From: Methyloterricola oryzae
GTDB lineage: Bacteria; Pseudomonadota; Gammaproteobacteria; Methylococcales; Methylococcaceae
DNA length: 64,000 nt
Direction: 5' to 3'
Assembly: GCF_000934725.1 (NCBI RefSeq)
Contig: NZ_JYNS01000001.1
Location: forward strand, 372,001-436,000
The notes beneath the pieces were generated by a model. That model was not told the origin of the DNA and searched no databases. It worked only from the letters and a program-made list of their open reading frames with translations. Below, in pieces: positions 7,876 through 18,070 of the stretch (its first letter is position 1; each line of letters begins with the position of its first letter). The translations under genes were made by a program, and so were the position numbers.

Positions 7876-9399
7876 CTAGCGGATTCCTGCCACCGGCCGC
7901 ATCTGGGTGTCGCAGACGCCGCCCACGCGGGCCGTGACAAGGCTTCCGGGACCCTGGCAATTGGCGCCGCGATCGCGGATACGGCAGGTCACTTCCACCG
8001 GACGGCCCGAGTTAAGCCAGGATGGCGTGGTGCGGTAGCGGCCCACCTCCTCGAAGGAGCAGCCGCGGGGAATACCATAGGGCGGACAACTCCCGGCGCC
8101 TTTGAGCTGCACCTTGCGCCGGTCCACTACGAAGCCGGGAAAATCGTCGACGAGATCAATTTCATCCCGTTCCTCCCCTGCCTTGACCTTGAAACTGCGG
8201 AACAGATAACCCCCGCCGCTGGCTTCGTCCACCTTGATGCGCGTATTGGCCAGCAAGGCGTAATCCGAGCCTCGATGGGCCACCGCGCCGGTGATGTATT
8301 CGACCCGGTCGTGGCTGGGAAAACATTTCCCCATGGCCGGGGCGTGATAGTAATGTCGCACCGCCTTCAATTCGGACAAGGGCGTACCGGGAAAAATCTC
8401 GGACAGGTCAGCGTCATCGCCGAACAGGATGCGTTCCACATCGGGCAGGTTCTGCTCGTACATGGCCTTTAGCTTGGCCAGGAACACTCCCTGCTGGCCC
8501 GGCACCGGGCCATTGCGCAGAAAGCAGGAGGTAAGTCCCGAAGTCTGGGTCAGGAATTCGTCCCAGATATTGTATTGCGACACCTTGGAGGCGACGCCCT
8601 GAAAGTCTCCCTCGCTCCCGCAGCCTTGGCCTGCGATGCACAGTTCACGGCCGCGGTTGCGGATGGACAGGGCGATGATGTTGCGCTCGCAGCTGCCATA
8701 GGCGTTGCAGCCGCGGTCCAGATGCCCTTCGAACAGCGCCGTGCGCATCACATAGTCCAGATGCTTGGCGCGCTCGATCTGGCGGGACGGCCAGCGGCCC
8801 GCATGGCCAGCGGCAAAGGCGGCCCAGGCGCGCTGCAGGGCGAGGCGGCGACCCACCAGCTCGCGGTTGGCCTGCTCGCAGTCGGGCGAATTGTGAAAAG
8901 CGCGGATGATGCCGTCCAGTTCGCCCTGGGTAACCGCTTTCGCCGGCGCCGCCTCACCGCCACCCTGGCGGAAGAACGGGGCCTTATCCAGGGCGTAGAG
9001 CCGGCGCACATCGATGACATGCCGCACGCCGGGCTCGCAATGATGGTTGGCAACCGTCATGCCGGCCCGCTGCGCCACGGCCTGCTTGAAGCGCTCGGTG
9101 GAAGCCGGCGTTGCCGTGTTGACGTCCACCACCATCTGGAAACCCACGTAAGGCGTGCCGTCGCGGTCGGTGAGCGGCGTGCCGCCGCGCATCACCAGGC
9201 ACGGAATCACCGAACTGCCCTGGGTGAGATAACCGGCTGGTCTCGCCGCGCCGGAAGCGGCGAAGCTGTCGGCGTCGTAGTACGGGACTTCCATCGGCCC
9301 GTTGAACTGGTAAAGGCTCATGACCGGGGTCGCGGGAATTCCGGCCGCAACCCGCGCGACCCAGCACATCAGCCATACCGTGAGAAAGAAGTTCTTCAT
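7876..9399 (-). CDS. Secreted cysteine-rich protein of unknown function
   Basis: 507 residues; I do not recognise the family. The N-terminus (MKNFFLTVWLMCWVARVAAG) is a signal peptide with cleavage near residue 19. The mature part contains 14 cysteines, an even number, several in close pairs (RGCNAYGSCE, ELCIAGQGCG), suggesting disulfides in an oxidising compartment. The middle is helical and rich in charged residues; the C-terminal third (SGGGYLFRSFKVKAG onwards) looks beta-rich. No CXXCH, lipobox or membrane anchor is seen. Its neighbours give no functional hint: it stands alone between the cytochrome operon promoter region and the GlgB pair, 43 bp downstream of the carboxymuconolactone-decarboxylase-family gene and in the same orientation. 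Confidence 0.75.
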   Translation of the reverse strand: MKNFFLTVWLMCWVARVAAGIPATPVMSLYQFNGPMEVPYYDADSFAASGAARPAGYLTQGSSVIPCLVMRGGTPLTDRDGTPYVGFQMVVDVNTATPASTERFKQAVAQRAGMTVANHHCEPGVRHVIDVRRLYALDKAPFFRQGGGEAAPAKAVTQGELDGIIRAFHNSPDCEQANRELVGRRLALQRAWAAFAAGHAGRWPSRQIERAKHLDYVMRTALFEGHLDRGCNAYGSCERNIIALSIRNRGRELCIAGQGCGSEGDFQGVASKVSQYNIWDEFLTQTSGLTSCFLRNGPVPGQQGVFLAKLKAMYEQNLPDVERILFGDDADLSEIFPGTPLSELKAVRHYYHAPAMGKCFPSHDRVEYITGAVAHRGSDYALLANTRIKVDEASGGGYLFRSFKVKAGEERDEIDLVDDFPGFVVDRRKVQLKGAGSCPPYGIPRGCSFEEVGRYRTTPSWLNSGRPVEVTCRIRDRGANCQGPGSLVTARVGGVCDTQMRPVAGIR

Positions 9400-9442
9400 G
9401 AAAATCTCGGCTCCGCGCCCTGGGGTCTGTCCGCCTCAAGCC

Positions 9443-9763
9443 TCAGCCGTCACCCAACACGTCTTGAGCCCAGGTCAACGCCGCGCTGACCGTGGGAAAG
9501 CCTATGGTGCTGGTGAGCAGGATGATGGCGTGGCGGATTTCCTCCGGGCTGGCGCCGGCCGCGAGAGCCCGGCGCACATGACTGTGGGTGGAACCCTCGG
9601 AGTGAATGGCCACTGCGGCGGCCAACTGGATCAGGTGCGCGGTCTTGTCGTCAATCGGCCCCTGCTCCCGCACCACCTTGCCCAGGTGCTCCACCGCCTC
9701 GATGAAGGCCCGGTGCTCCTGCTTCTGCAGCAGATAGTTCTTGGGCAGGGCATCCTTACTCAT
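9443..9763 (-). CDS. Carboxymuconolactone decarboxylase (AhpD-like) family protein lacking the CXXC
   Basis: 106 residues from the ATG at 9763 (a second ATG directly upstream at 9766 is possible). GGGAGG lies six bases before the 9763 ATG, and the gene overlaps the end of glgB by a few bases, so the two are probably cotranslated. The helical core matches the CMD fold, including the terminal [18 protein letters not shown] helix. In AhpD-type peroxidases this helix follows C-x2-C-x3-H; here the corresponding residues read S-x2-S-x3-H (HSEGSTHSH). It is therefore not expected to have thiol peroxidase activity. The true substrate is unknown. Confidence 0.8.
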   Translation of the reverse strand: MSKDALPKNYLLQKQEHRAFIEAVEHLGKVVREQGPIDDKTAHLIQLAAAVAIHSEGSTHSHVRRALAAGASPEEIRHAIILLTSTIGFPTVSAALTWAQDVLGDG

Positions 9764-11954
9764 CATCCGCCTCCCTGGTTGCGGACGGCTTTGTATCCAG
9801 CGCCAGGACCACACCGGCCAGGGGCGGCAAGGTGATGGCGATGGAATGGGGCCTGCCCATCCACGGCAGGTCCTCGCTGGTCAGGGGCTGCGTATTGCCC
9901 AAGCCGCTACCGCCAAACGCGTTGGCATCCGAGCTGACCAGTTCCCGGTAGACGCCGGGCTCCGGCACGCCGATGCGGTAGCCTAGCCTCGGCACCGGCG
10001 TGAAATTGAGGGCCACCACGGCGAAATCCTCGCCGGAGCGGCGCAAGTAGACCAGGGTGGAATTCTGCGCGTCATGGCAGTCGATCCATTCAAAGCCCTT
10101 CCAGTCGAAGTCCAGGCCGTGCAGGGCCGGGCTCGCGCAATACATGCCATTCAGGTGAGCGATCAGCTTTTCCACCCCCTGGTGGAAAGGATAGTCGCGC
10201 ACATACCAGTCCAGGATGCCGGTGCTGTCCCACTCGCGCCCCTGGCCGAACTCGCTGCCCATGAACAGCAGCTTCTTGCCGGGATGGGTGAACATGTAGA
10301 CGTACAGCAGGCGCAGGTTGGCGAACTGCTGCCACTCGTCCCCCGGCATCTTGTACAGCATGGAGTGCTTGCCGTGGGCCACTTCGTCATGGGAGAAGGG
10401 CAGCAGGAAGTTCTCGGAAAAGGCGTAGAGCATGCTAAAGGTCAGCTCGCCCTGGTGGTACTGGCGGTGGATGGGTTCCTTTTCGATGTAGCGCAGGGTG
10501 TCGTTCATCCAGCCCATGTTCCACTTCAGGTCGAAGCCCAGCCCGCCCAGATAGGTGGGCTTGGTCACCTGCGGCCAGGAGGTGGACTCTTCGGCCATGA
10601 CCAGAGCACCCGGCACCGCGGCATGGGTCACCTCGTTGAGCTGGCGCATGAAGTCGATGGCTTCCAGGTTCTCCCGCCCGCCGTAGCGGTTGGGAATCCA
10701 CTCTCCCTCTTCGCGGGAGTAATCCAGATACAGCATGGAGGCCACCGCATCCACGCGCAGGCCGTCGATGTGGAACTCCTCCAGCCAATACAGGGCGCTG
10801 GAAATCAGGAAGTTCTTCACCTCGTAACGGCCGAAATTGAAGATCAGGGTGGACCAGTCCTTGTGTTCGCCCAGGCGCGGATCCTCATGCTCGTAGAGCG
10901 CCGTGCCGTCGAACCAGGCCAGGCCGTGGGCATCCTTGGGGAAGTGCGCCGGCACCCAGTCCAGAATCACGCCGATGCCGTTCTCGTGGAAATGATCGAC
11001 GAACCAGCGAAAATCGTCCGGCGTGCCGAAGCGGCTGGTGGGGGCGTAGTAACCGGTGGTCTGGTAGCCCCAGGACTTGTCGTAGGGGTGCTCGGTGACC
11101 GGCATCAGTTCCACATGAGTGAAGCCCAAGGCCTTGGCGTGCTCCACCAGACGCAGGGCGATATCCCGGTAGTTGAGCATCTCCCCTTCAGGGCCCCTCT
11201 GCCAGGAGCCCAGATGCACCTCATAGACCGACATCGGCTCATGCTGCCAGTCGAACTTAGCGCGCGCTTCGATCCAGGCCGCATCACGCCACTGGAATTC
11301 GGACGGTGGCTCGACGATGGACGCGGTCAGCGGGCGCAATTCGAAACGGCGCCCATAGGGGTCGGACTTCAGAAACACATCGCCATTGCGGGCGCGAATC
11401 TCGAACTTGTAGACCACGCCGGGCGCCAGATCTGGGATGTACAACTCCCACACGCCGTTGCCATGCACTCGCATGGGATGGGCACGGCCGTCCCAGCGAT
11501 TGAAGTCGCCCACCACGCTGACCCGTTCCGCGCTGGGCGCCCATACCGAGAACAACACGCCGGCCACGCCATCCGCGCTGTGCACGCGCGCGCCCAGCAG
11601 CCGATAGGCATGCCAGTGCTTGCCTTCCCCAAACAGGTGCAGGTCGAAATCGGACAATTGCGGCGGGTAGCAGTAGGGATCGTGGGCGATGTGTTCCAGG
11701 TGCTGGTCGTCGCGCCAGATCAGGCGGTAACGCTCCGGCACCTGATCGCTGGCCCCGTGCCACTCGAACAGGTCAGTCCCCTCGACGCGCGTCAGCACAT
11801 GACCGCCCTCCGCCAGAGACACTTCCTCGGCGTGGGGCAAAAGCGCCCGCAGCACCACGCGATCGCCTTGCGGATGGCGACCGAGCAACGCGAAGGGGTC
11901 GCTGTGCCTTCCCTCCACCAGTCGCTTCAACTCGGGTGACAGATTCTGGTTCAT
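9756..11954 (-). CDS. glgB: 1,4-alpha-glucan branching enzyme GlgB
   Basis: 732 residues, normal for bacterial GlgB. It makes alpha-1,6 branches in glycogen in the cytoplasm by transferring segments cut from alpha-1,4 chains. The N-terminal CBM48-type domains (about 1-215) include [21 protein letters not shown]. The GH13 catalytic barrel follows, with EVHLGSW, the nucleophile region [16 protein letters not shown] and the acid region MAEEST. The C-terminal beta domain ends near the stop. No other glycogen gene (glgA, glgC, glgP) is next to it in this window. It is followed by the CMD-family gene with a short overlap. Confidence 0.97.
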   Translation of the reverse strand: MNQNLSPELKRLVEGRHSDPFALLGRHPQGDRVVLRALLPHAEEVSLAEGGHVLTRVEGTDLFEWHGASDQVPERYRLIWRDDQHLEHIAHDPYCYPPQLSDFDLHLFGEGKHWHAYRLLGARVHSADGVAGVLFSVWAPSAERVSVVGDFNRWDGRAHPMRVHGNGVWELYIPDLAPGVVYKFEIRARNGDVFLKSDPYGRRFELRPLTASIVEPPSEFQWRDAAWIEARAKFDWQHEPMSVYEVHLGSWQRGPEGEMLNYRDIALRLVEHAKALGFTHVELMPVTEHPYDKSWGYQTTGYYAPTSRFGTPDDFRWFVDHFHENGIGVILDWVPAHFPKDAHGLAWFDGTALYEHEDPRLGEHKDWSTLIFNFGRYEVKNFLISSALYWLEEFHIDGLRVDAVASMLYLDYSREEGEWIPNRYGGRENLEAIDFMRQLNEVTHAAVPGALVMAEESTSWPQVTKPTYLGGLGFDLKWNMGWMNDTLRYIEKEPIHRQYHQGELTFSMLYAFSENFLLPFSHDEVAHGKHSMLYKMPGDEWQQFANLRLLYVYMFTHPGKKLLFMGSEFGQGREWDSTGILDWYVRDYPFHQGVEKLIAHLNGMYCASPALHGLDFDWKGFEWIDCHDAQNSTLVYLRRSGEDFAVVALNFTPVPRLGYRIGVPEPGVYRELVSSDANAFGGSGLGNTQPLTSEDLPWMGRPHSIAITLPPLAGVVLALDTKPSATREADDE

Positions 11955-12234
11955 GTTCAGATGCCTCTTGCTGGGTCTTGAGGGAAACTCCGGAGCCGGG
12001 AATTGCGGGCGACTCGGCCGGAGCGGGCGCGCAAAGGCGCCCTGAAAGTCTGCTCCAGCCTCCGCGGGCTGCGAGTGAAAACCGCTGAAGAGACTTCGAC
12101 GAGGCCCATTCTACAACGGCTGCGGGTTCCGCCGGTAATGCCGCTGGAAGCGCAGGCTGGAACAAGGTGCCGAGCGAGTGCGAGGCAGGTCGGGAATGGG
12201 CGGCAGCCGGATGACCGCCGCCGCTGGCAGACGG

Positions 12235-12981
12235 CTAGAACCAGTAGTTCACGGCCATGCGGAAGGTGTGGGAAGCCAGATCGGCTTCGGCGTGGCCCGC
12301 CGGATCCTCGGTTCCATCGATCACGGGCAGGTTCATGTTCAAGGCATCACCATAGTCGGTGTAGAGGTATTCCGCGCGCACCGACAAAGGCTGCATCGGT
12401 CGATACTCCAGGCCGGTACCCAGCACCCAGCCGGTCTGGGCAGTGTTCTTCACGTAGCGGTCGCCGACGTCGTTGGTATATCCCAGGCTGGTGTCGGCGA
12501 AACTGACCCCTGCCGTCAGATAGGGAAACCACTGGTCATGATGAAAGGGATGACCGACACGCCCCAGCAGCGCACCTTGAATCCGGTTCTTGACCGTGAA
12601 GTGATCGACGGTGCCCGGGCACGATCCGCAGCTCACGTCGGCGTGCCCTTCGCTGTCCGGATAGGTGAAATCGATCTCCACGCCCGCCGCCCAGCCGTTG
12701 GAGAAATGCTTCAGATAGCCCGCCTGCGCGCCAGGAATGAAAGACGTGAACTGGATATTGTCGTGAACCGGGTTCTTCACCAGCCCCACATGGGTCGCCT
12801 TGATATCCGATTCGTTGAGGATGGCGCCGGCGCTCAGGCCCGCGTAAAAACCGGTCCAGTCCAGTTCATGCTCGGCACCAGGCGTTTCTGCCCAGCCGAC
12901 TGACTGGGCCATCAACAATGAGGCAAGCAGTAGCCGACGGGTATGGCGCGAATCGGAACGATTTGGTCTCGATGTCATCAT
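12235..12981 (-). CDS. Small OmpA-like/opacity-type outer-membrane beta-barrel protein
   Basis: 248 residues from ATG 12981 (12978 is equally possible; both have only a weak CGAGAG upstream). The signal peptide ends around QSVGWA. The mature protein starts with DWTGFYAGLSAGAILNES, the opening of the OMP_b-brl family of eight-stranded barrels. It contains alternating strands with GVEIDFTY, LLGRVGHPF and PYLTAGVSFADTSLGYT, and ends NYWF with the C-terminal aromatic expected of barrel proteins. Function beyond an outer-membrane barrel cannot be told. It lies just downstream of the giant surface protein in the same orientation. Confidence 0.85.
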   Translation of the reverse strand: MMTSRPNRSDSRHTRRLLLASLLMAQSVGWAETPGAEHELDWTGFYAGLSAGAILNESDIKATHVGLVKNPVHDNIQFTSFIPGAQAGYLKHFSNGWAAGVEIDFTYPDSEGHADVSCGSCPGTVDHFTVKNRIQGALLGRVGHPFHHDQWFPYLTAGVSFADTSLGYTNDVGDRYVKNTAQTGWVLGTGLEYRPMQPLSVRAEYLYTDYGDALNMNLPVIDGTEDPAGHAEADLASHTFRMAVNYWF

Positions 12982-13063
12982 GGCTCTCGTTCTTTTGGGT
13001 AAGCCGCAGCGCGGCGTGATGAGTCTCACCGGAGCAAAGCCCAGCCGCCCGACAGCACGCGCA

Positions 13064-16000
13064 TCACTTCACCTTCACGGTGATGGTGTTGGACGTTGCC
13101 GCCGCGTGGGTCTTGTCCGCCTTCTTGGTGACGGTGACGCTGCAGGACCCCGGCGGCGTGCCCGAGGCTTTCAGATAGGGCTTGCCCCGTGACTTGACGA
13201 TCTTGCAGGTCACCGTCCCCTCGGAGCTTACCGAAAACTTCAGCGCCCCCTTACCGCTGCCTCCGCGGACGACCAAGGCTACCGCACGTCCGCAGCGAAC
13301 CGATTTGCGTCCTGACTTCAGGGTGAGGTTCACCGGCCGCTGCTCAGCCTTGCCGTCCCCCACCGTGATGTTCACCGTCGCGGTATCGCAGATGGCTTGG
13401 TTGGGCGGCGCCAGACAGATTTTATATGTGAAGCTGTCGGTCCCCGAGTAGTTCGTATCCGGGACATAGGTAAACGACCCATCAGGCTCCAGAATCACGT
13501 TGCCATGAGTCGGGTTGCTGTTGAGGCTCACGCTGGAACCCTCCGGCACCGTGCCGCCAGTGGTCACATTGCCACTGACGGGCGTGTTCTGCGGAGTCGT
13601 CACGTTCTGGTCCACCGCGTCCGGCAAGCCGGGCAAGGTCTCCGCCGGAGCCACGGTCACCGTGATCACCGCAGTCCCGGTGTTGCCCAGGCTGTCGCTG
13701 ACCCGGTACGTGATGGTGGCGCTGCCGCTATAACCCGGAGCGGGCGTGAAGCGCACGGTCCCGGCATTGTCGATCACCTCCCACGTGCCCTCGGGCGTCG
13801 TGATAGGCCCCCGATCAATGACGTCTGGGGTGCTGGGATCCAGATCCACCGTAGCCGGGTTGATGACCGCGCCCGGTGCCGCCAGGTCGTTGGCGGCCGG
13901 TCTCAACATCACCGGCGTGTTCTCCGGGGTCACGACGTTATCGTTCACCGCGTTCACCGCGGCAGGGCTCACCACCACGGTGACCGTCGCGGGATTGCTC
14001 ATCCGTCCGCCGCTGTCGCGTACCGTGTAGGGCAGCGTGGCCGTGCCGGTGAAGGGCTGGCCCGATCCCTGGTAATCGCGGGTGGGGACGAAACGCACCA
14101 GGCCATTGTCATCCACCGACCAGACACCTTCGGGGGTGTTACGGGTGGACTCGCGGCTGTCCGGCGTGGTCGGGTCCAGATCCACCGAGCCAGGCACCAG
14201 GCTGCTGCCCGCCGAAGGATGATCGTTGTTTAGCACGGACAGGCTGATGGGCGTCGTGGCGCGCGTGGTTCCGCTGTCATCCACGGCCAGCGCGCTGCCC
14301 GTGGCTCCAGTGACGATCGCCGTGATGGAGGCCGGCTCGCTTCTGGCGCCGCTGCCGTCACTGATGACATAGTCGATCACCGCGACCCCGGTGAACCCGC
14401 TTGCCGGAGTGAACAGCACGCTGCCCGCCACGGGGTCATTGGCGCGCCACACCCCCTCGGCCGTGGTCACCTGGGCCTTGGGCTGGCCGTCCGCCGGATC
14501 GATCAGGCTCAGGGAACCCGGCGCCAGCACCTGGCCAGGCCCGGCCACATCGTTCTGTGAGGCCGGAACCGTCGCTGGTACGCCCTGCGGTGTGGTGAGG
14601 CGGTCGTCATTGGCGACCGGAGGATTGCCCGCAGCCGGCTCGATGACGGTCACCGTCATGCGCGCCGGGTTGCTCACCTGCCCCAGAGTGTCGCCAATGG
14701 TGTAGGCAGCCGACACCGTGCCAACAAAATCCGCAACCGGCGTGAATCGCACGATTCCGTCCGTCGCACCCGGGTCGATGCTGAAAGTTCCTTGCCCCGG
14801 CACCGTATAGCTGGTCTGGCGGCCCGCGACCAGGGGATTCAGATCAATGGCGCCTGGATTGAGCACGGCGCCAGGGCCAGCGGAGTCATTACTGGCCGCC
14901 GGTATGGCCACCGGAACATTGCGGAGGGTGCTGGCCGCATCATTATTGGCCAGGGGCGGCCGGTTACCCGCACCCGCGCCGCCTAACTGGATCACCGCCT
15001 GCGCGCTGTCGCAGGCCGGGGGTGTAGCCGGGGGCGAACTGCATATCTGGTAGGACACGGTGTAACGGCCGCTGGGATTGTCGGCGGGCACCACGAGGCG
15101 GCCGGCGCTATCTATGCTCAGGCCGCTCAGCCCGCCGTTGCTGATGAGGGTCGGCGCGGAAATAGTGGCATCCGGGCTGCCGAAGACCACAGGCACGCCC
15201 CCCAGCGTGTCGTTGCCAAGCACGCCCATCACGCCGCCGCCAACGGGAAGGCTGACAGGTCCGTCGTCCACTGCATCGATGACCGGAATGGGCGGGACTG
15301 TCACGGCATTATTGGCGGGATTGCGGTCGTTGCTGGCGCCGGTGCTGCCGCTGACGGTGAGCACGCCGCTGGTCGGAGCCGTAACGGTGAGGGTGCAACG
15401 GATGCTGTCCCCTGGCGGCAGGCTGGCCACGCTGACGGGAACCGCGACGGCAATGTCGCCCGGCGTCTGAAAACAGCCAGACAGCGTGCCGGTACTGACG
15501 GCGCAGGTGGCATCCTGGGCGGCACCGCTTCCCTCATTGGTGCAGACGACGATTCCCGTCACACTCGCGCCAGGACTGGTGGCGGTTGGCAGCCCAGTGA
15601 TCGAGACGCTCATGTCGGAACCCAGCGTGATGTCCGTGGTGCCGCTGGCCGTGTTGTTGGCGGTACTGGACTCCGGCGAGGTGGTGGCGATGGACGTGCT
15701 CACCGACACACTCCCGGAGGCGGGCGCCACGTACTCGAAACCGAAGTTGAAGGCCTGGCCCGAAACCAGCGTGGCGGGCAGCCCTTGGAAGCTCACCTGG
15801 CCATTGCTGCTGTCGTAGCTGGCGGTGACGCCCGTGGGCAGGCTGGTGAAGTCCACTGCTACGGGAAAACTGCCGGGGCTGCCGATGGTGGCGGTGTAGT
15901 TCACGCCGCTCGCGGGACTTCCGCCGTGGTTGGCGAAGCTGAAGCTGCCGCTGACGGGATCGCCGGAAGACGCCGAAGCCGGCACCGTGACCGTGGTCAA

Positions 16001-18070
16001 GACGTCGCTGTCACCGATGCCGGTGCTGGCACTCGCCGTATTGTTTTCGGTGAAGGCATCCTGGCTCGTCGTGTTGATCGCCGTGCTGACGGTAACGGTG
16101 CCCGACGCGGGCGCCGTGTAGCCAAAGCCAATGAACGGGATGCTCTGGTTTGCCGCCAGGGTCGAAGGCAAGCCGCTTAGGGTCACGATGCCAGTGGCGT
16201 TGTCGTAACTGGCGCCGGCGCCGGCAGGCAGGTTGGTGAAGCTGACGGCCCCCAACCCGGGGTTCAGGCTCATGCTGTAGGTGACGCCTTGCGCCGGACT
16301 GCTGCCGTTATTGGCAAAACTGAAGGTGCCCTGAACCTGGGTGCCTGCGGCAACACTGGCAGGAGCAGTGACCGCGGTGGCCACATCCACCAACGCGTCC
16401 TGGATCCCCAGGCTGCCCAGTACATCCGGGGTCGCGAACGAACTCCACAGATTCAGGCCCTTGGTATCGCCCCAACCGGCATCACGGGCGCAGTCGCTGT
16501 TGGCATTGCGGCCGGAGACCCAGTCGCGGTAACCGGTCGCGGAATCCACACCGGTGAGGCTTACCTGCACGCTGGGCCCGCCAGGCAGGCTGGCTCCACA
16601 CAGGAATCCATTCAGTATTCCCACCAATTGGCCGCCGGCGGTGCGGTAGCCACGGTCGTCGTAATACACCTGCGTGTTGGGGCTGCCGCTGCCGTTCAGG
16701 CGGGTGATCGTCGGCCCGCGTCCGGGATTGTTCTCCGCGTCGATGATGGGCAAGTGGATCTCGCCATTGTGCCCGCGCACGCGGTACGAGAACGGCGCTG
16801 CCTGGGCCGGGAACACGGCGCCGCTGTTGTCCTTGCCGTCCCAATCCACGCTTTGGCTGCCAGCACCGGTGGTGCCGGTGAGCACACGGTTCGCGGGGTT
16901 GGCCGGATCGAAATTGATTCCGTCGCGGCTGACGACGATTTCATAGCTCTGGGCGTTGACGGTATCGAATTGAAAAATCCCCCCCGCGCCTTGGGTCGTC
17001 ACCGAACCGCCCAGATGCCCGCTGAAACGCACATTGAACAGATTTGGCTCGACGGGCACGGTAGGAATGCCGAGCGCGCCCAGCACCCGCGCCAGTTCGG
17101 TCTCGTTGGGACCACCCGGCGTGATATCGCTGAAAAAGCTGGGGTACTGGGCGATCTGCGTCGTGACGCCCGCCGGCAGGCTGGTCACCAATTCTTCGCG
17201 ACCCCGGATGTCCTTGTACATCGGCTGGCCATTGTCCAGAAATCCGGCGCTATTGGCATACAGGGCATAACCGTTGGGATCGAGCCCCCGAAGGTTCTGA
17301 GCATAGCGATAACCGTCGCTGGTCACGTAGTAATGGACGGAATAATCGGGACGGTTGTTGCCGCCGGTGAAGCCGATCCAGGCATAGGTGAACAAGCGGC
17401 CATTGAGGTCGTCGAGGGAGGTGGCGCCGCCGCGCACGGTGACGTCCCAGGCAGAAACGGAATTGCTGCTGCGGGCGGGCGTATCGACAGAGCCGTTGGG
17501 CGCACCGCCGGTGCTGGCGGCAGAGAAGATCACACCGTAAATCCCGGTGACGGGCGCCTGATAGGCGCAGGGGGCATAACCGCCCGCCACCGTTTGGGAA
17601 TTGTCGGCGCTGTTTGGGCCGGCCAGTTCGGCTGCCCGACTGGCGATGAGACCGCGACTGCCGCCGCTGAAGGAACCGGCGGGCGCGGTGGCGCTGGCAC
17701 AGGAGAAGCTGGGCGAGGCGGGTACCGTCTCGTCGCCGGGAACACCGAACACCGCGGGGTCATAGACACGAATATCGCCACCCGCGTCGCGGTTGCGGGA
17801 TCCCAGCAGAATATATTCGCCCTGTTGCGCGTAAACGTAGAGAAAGGTACGTCGCAGCACTTTCCCGACATAACGTTCAGCGGGTTGCAAATCCAGATTC
17901 GAACGGCAACCCTGCCCCGTCGCAGCGCCGCAGGTAACTGGATAGGTGCTGGGGTAAAGGGTTCGACTGCCTTCGGCGCGTAGGTCGGAAATCCCACAGA
18001 GGAATACCGTGCATATCAAGAAAATGAACGGGTTGAATCCGGTTCCGCGCATGAATCTGGCGAGAGTCAT
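13064..18070 (-). CDS. Giant modular secreted surface protein with DUF11 and cadherin/Ig-like repeats
   Basis: 1668 residues. A signal peptide (hydrophobic core FIFLICTVFLCGIS, cleavage near residue 32) leads into a unique N-terminal region (about 35-560). Then come three or four DUF11-like modules (SGSFSFANHGGSPASGVNYT type, about 565-915). Next is a run of Big_9/cadherin-like modules (PPVANDDRLTTPQGVPATVP, VNAVNDNVVTPENTPVML, and others, about 930-1560), and a lysine-rich C-terminal beta domain with a likely disulfide. There is no LPXTG, PEP-CTERM or other sorting tail. Such proteins are typically adhesins or matrix proteins; the export route is not visible. Low local sequence complexity comes from the repeats. 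Confidence 0.88.
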   Translation of the reverse strand: MTLARFMRGTGFNPFIFLICTVFLCGISDLRAEGSRTLYPSTYPVTCGAATGQGCRSNLDLQPAERYVGKVLRRTFLYVYAQQGEYILLGSRNRDAGGDIRVYDPAVFGVPGDETVPASPSFSCASATAPAGSFSGGSRGLIASRAAELAGPNSADNSQTVAGGYAPCAYQAPVTGIYGVIFSAASTGGAPNGSVDTPARSSNSVSAWDVTVRGGATSLDDLNGRLFTYAWIGFTGGNNRPDYSVHYYVTSDGYRYAQNLRGLDPNGYALYANSAGFLDNGQPMYKDIRGREELVTSLPAGVTTQIAQYPSFFSDITPGGPNETELARVLGALGIPTVPVEPNLFNVRFSGHLGGSVTTQGAGGIFQFDTVNAQSYEIVVSRDGINFDPANPANRVLTGTTGAGSQSVDWDGKDNSGAVFPAQAAPFSYRVRGHNGEIHLPIIDAENNPGRGPTITRLNGSGSPNTQVYYDDRGYRTAGGQLVGILNGFLCGASLPGGPSVQVSLTGVDSATGYRDWVSGRNANSDCARDAGWGDTKGLNLWSSFATPDVLGSLGIQDALVDVATAVTAPASVAAGTQVQGTFSFANNGSSPAQGVTYSMSLNPGLGAVSFTNLPAGAGASYDNATGIVTLSGLPSTLAANQSIPFIGFGYTAPASGTVTVSTAINTTSQDAFTENNTASASTGIGDSDVLTTVTVPASASSGDPVSGSFSFANHGGSPASGVNYTATIGSPGSFPVAVDFTSLPTGVTASYDSSNGQVSFQGLPATLVSGQAFNFGFEYVAPASGSVSVSTSIATTSPESSTANNTASGTTDITLGSDMSVSITGLPTATSPGASVTGIVVCTNEGSGAAQDATCAVSTGTLSGCFQTPGDIAVAVPVSVASLPPGDSIRCTLTVTAPTSGVLTVSGSTGASNDRNPANNAVTVPPIPVIDAVDDGPVSLPVGGGVMGVLGNDTLGGVPVVFGSPDATISAPTLISNGGLSGLSIDSAGRLVVPADNPSGRYTVSYQICSSPPATPPACDSAQAVIQLGGAGAGNRPPLANNDAASTLRNVPVAIPAASNDSAGPGAVLNPGAIDLNPLVAGRQTSYTVPGQGTFSIDPGATDGIVRFTPVADFVGTVSAAYTIGDTLGQVSNPARMTVTVIEPAAGNPPVANDDRLTTPQGVPATVPASQNDVAGPGQVLAPGSLSLIDPADGQPKAQVTTAEGVWRANDPVAGSVLFTPASGFTGVAVIDYVISDGSGARSEPASITAIVTGATGSALAVDDSGTTRATTPISLSVLNNDHPSAGSSLVPGSVDLDPTTPDSRESTRNTPEGVWSVDDNGLVRFVPTRDYQGSGQPFTGTATLPYTVRDSGGRMSNPATVTVVVSPAAVNAVNDNVVTPENTPVMLRPAANDLAAPGAVINPATVDLDPSTPDVIDRGPITTPEGTWEVIDNAGTVRFTPAPGYSGSATITYRVSDSLGNTGTAVITVTVAPAETLPGLPDAVDQNVTTPQNTPVSGNVTTGGTVPEGSSVSLNSNPTHGNVILEPDGSFTYVPDTNYSGTDSFTYKICLAPPNQAICDTATVNITVGDGKAEQRPVNLTLKSGRKSVRCGRAVALVVRGGSGKGALKFSVSSEGTVTCKIVKSRGKPYLKASGTPPGSCSVTVTKKADKTHAAATSNTITVKVK

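Noticed and set aside
10074-11939. A 621-codon open frame on the plus strand opposite glgB
   Set aside because: It is the antisense shadow of a high-GC gene, has no family features, and glgB is certain.
16289-17983. A 564-codon open frame opposite the giant surface protein
   Set aside because: Shadow of a repeat-rich gene; no ribosome binding site or recognisable domains.
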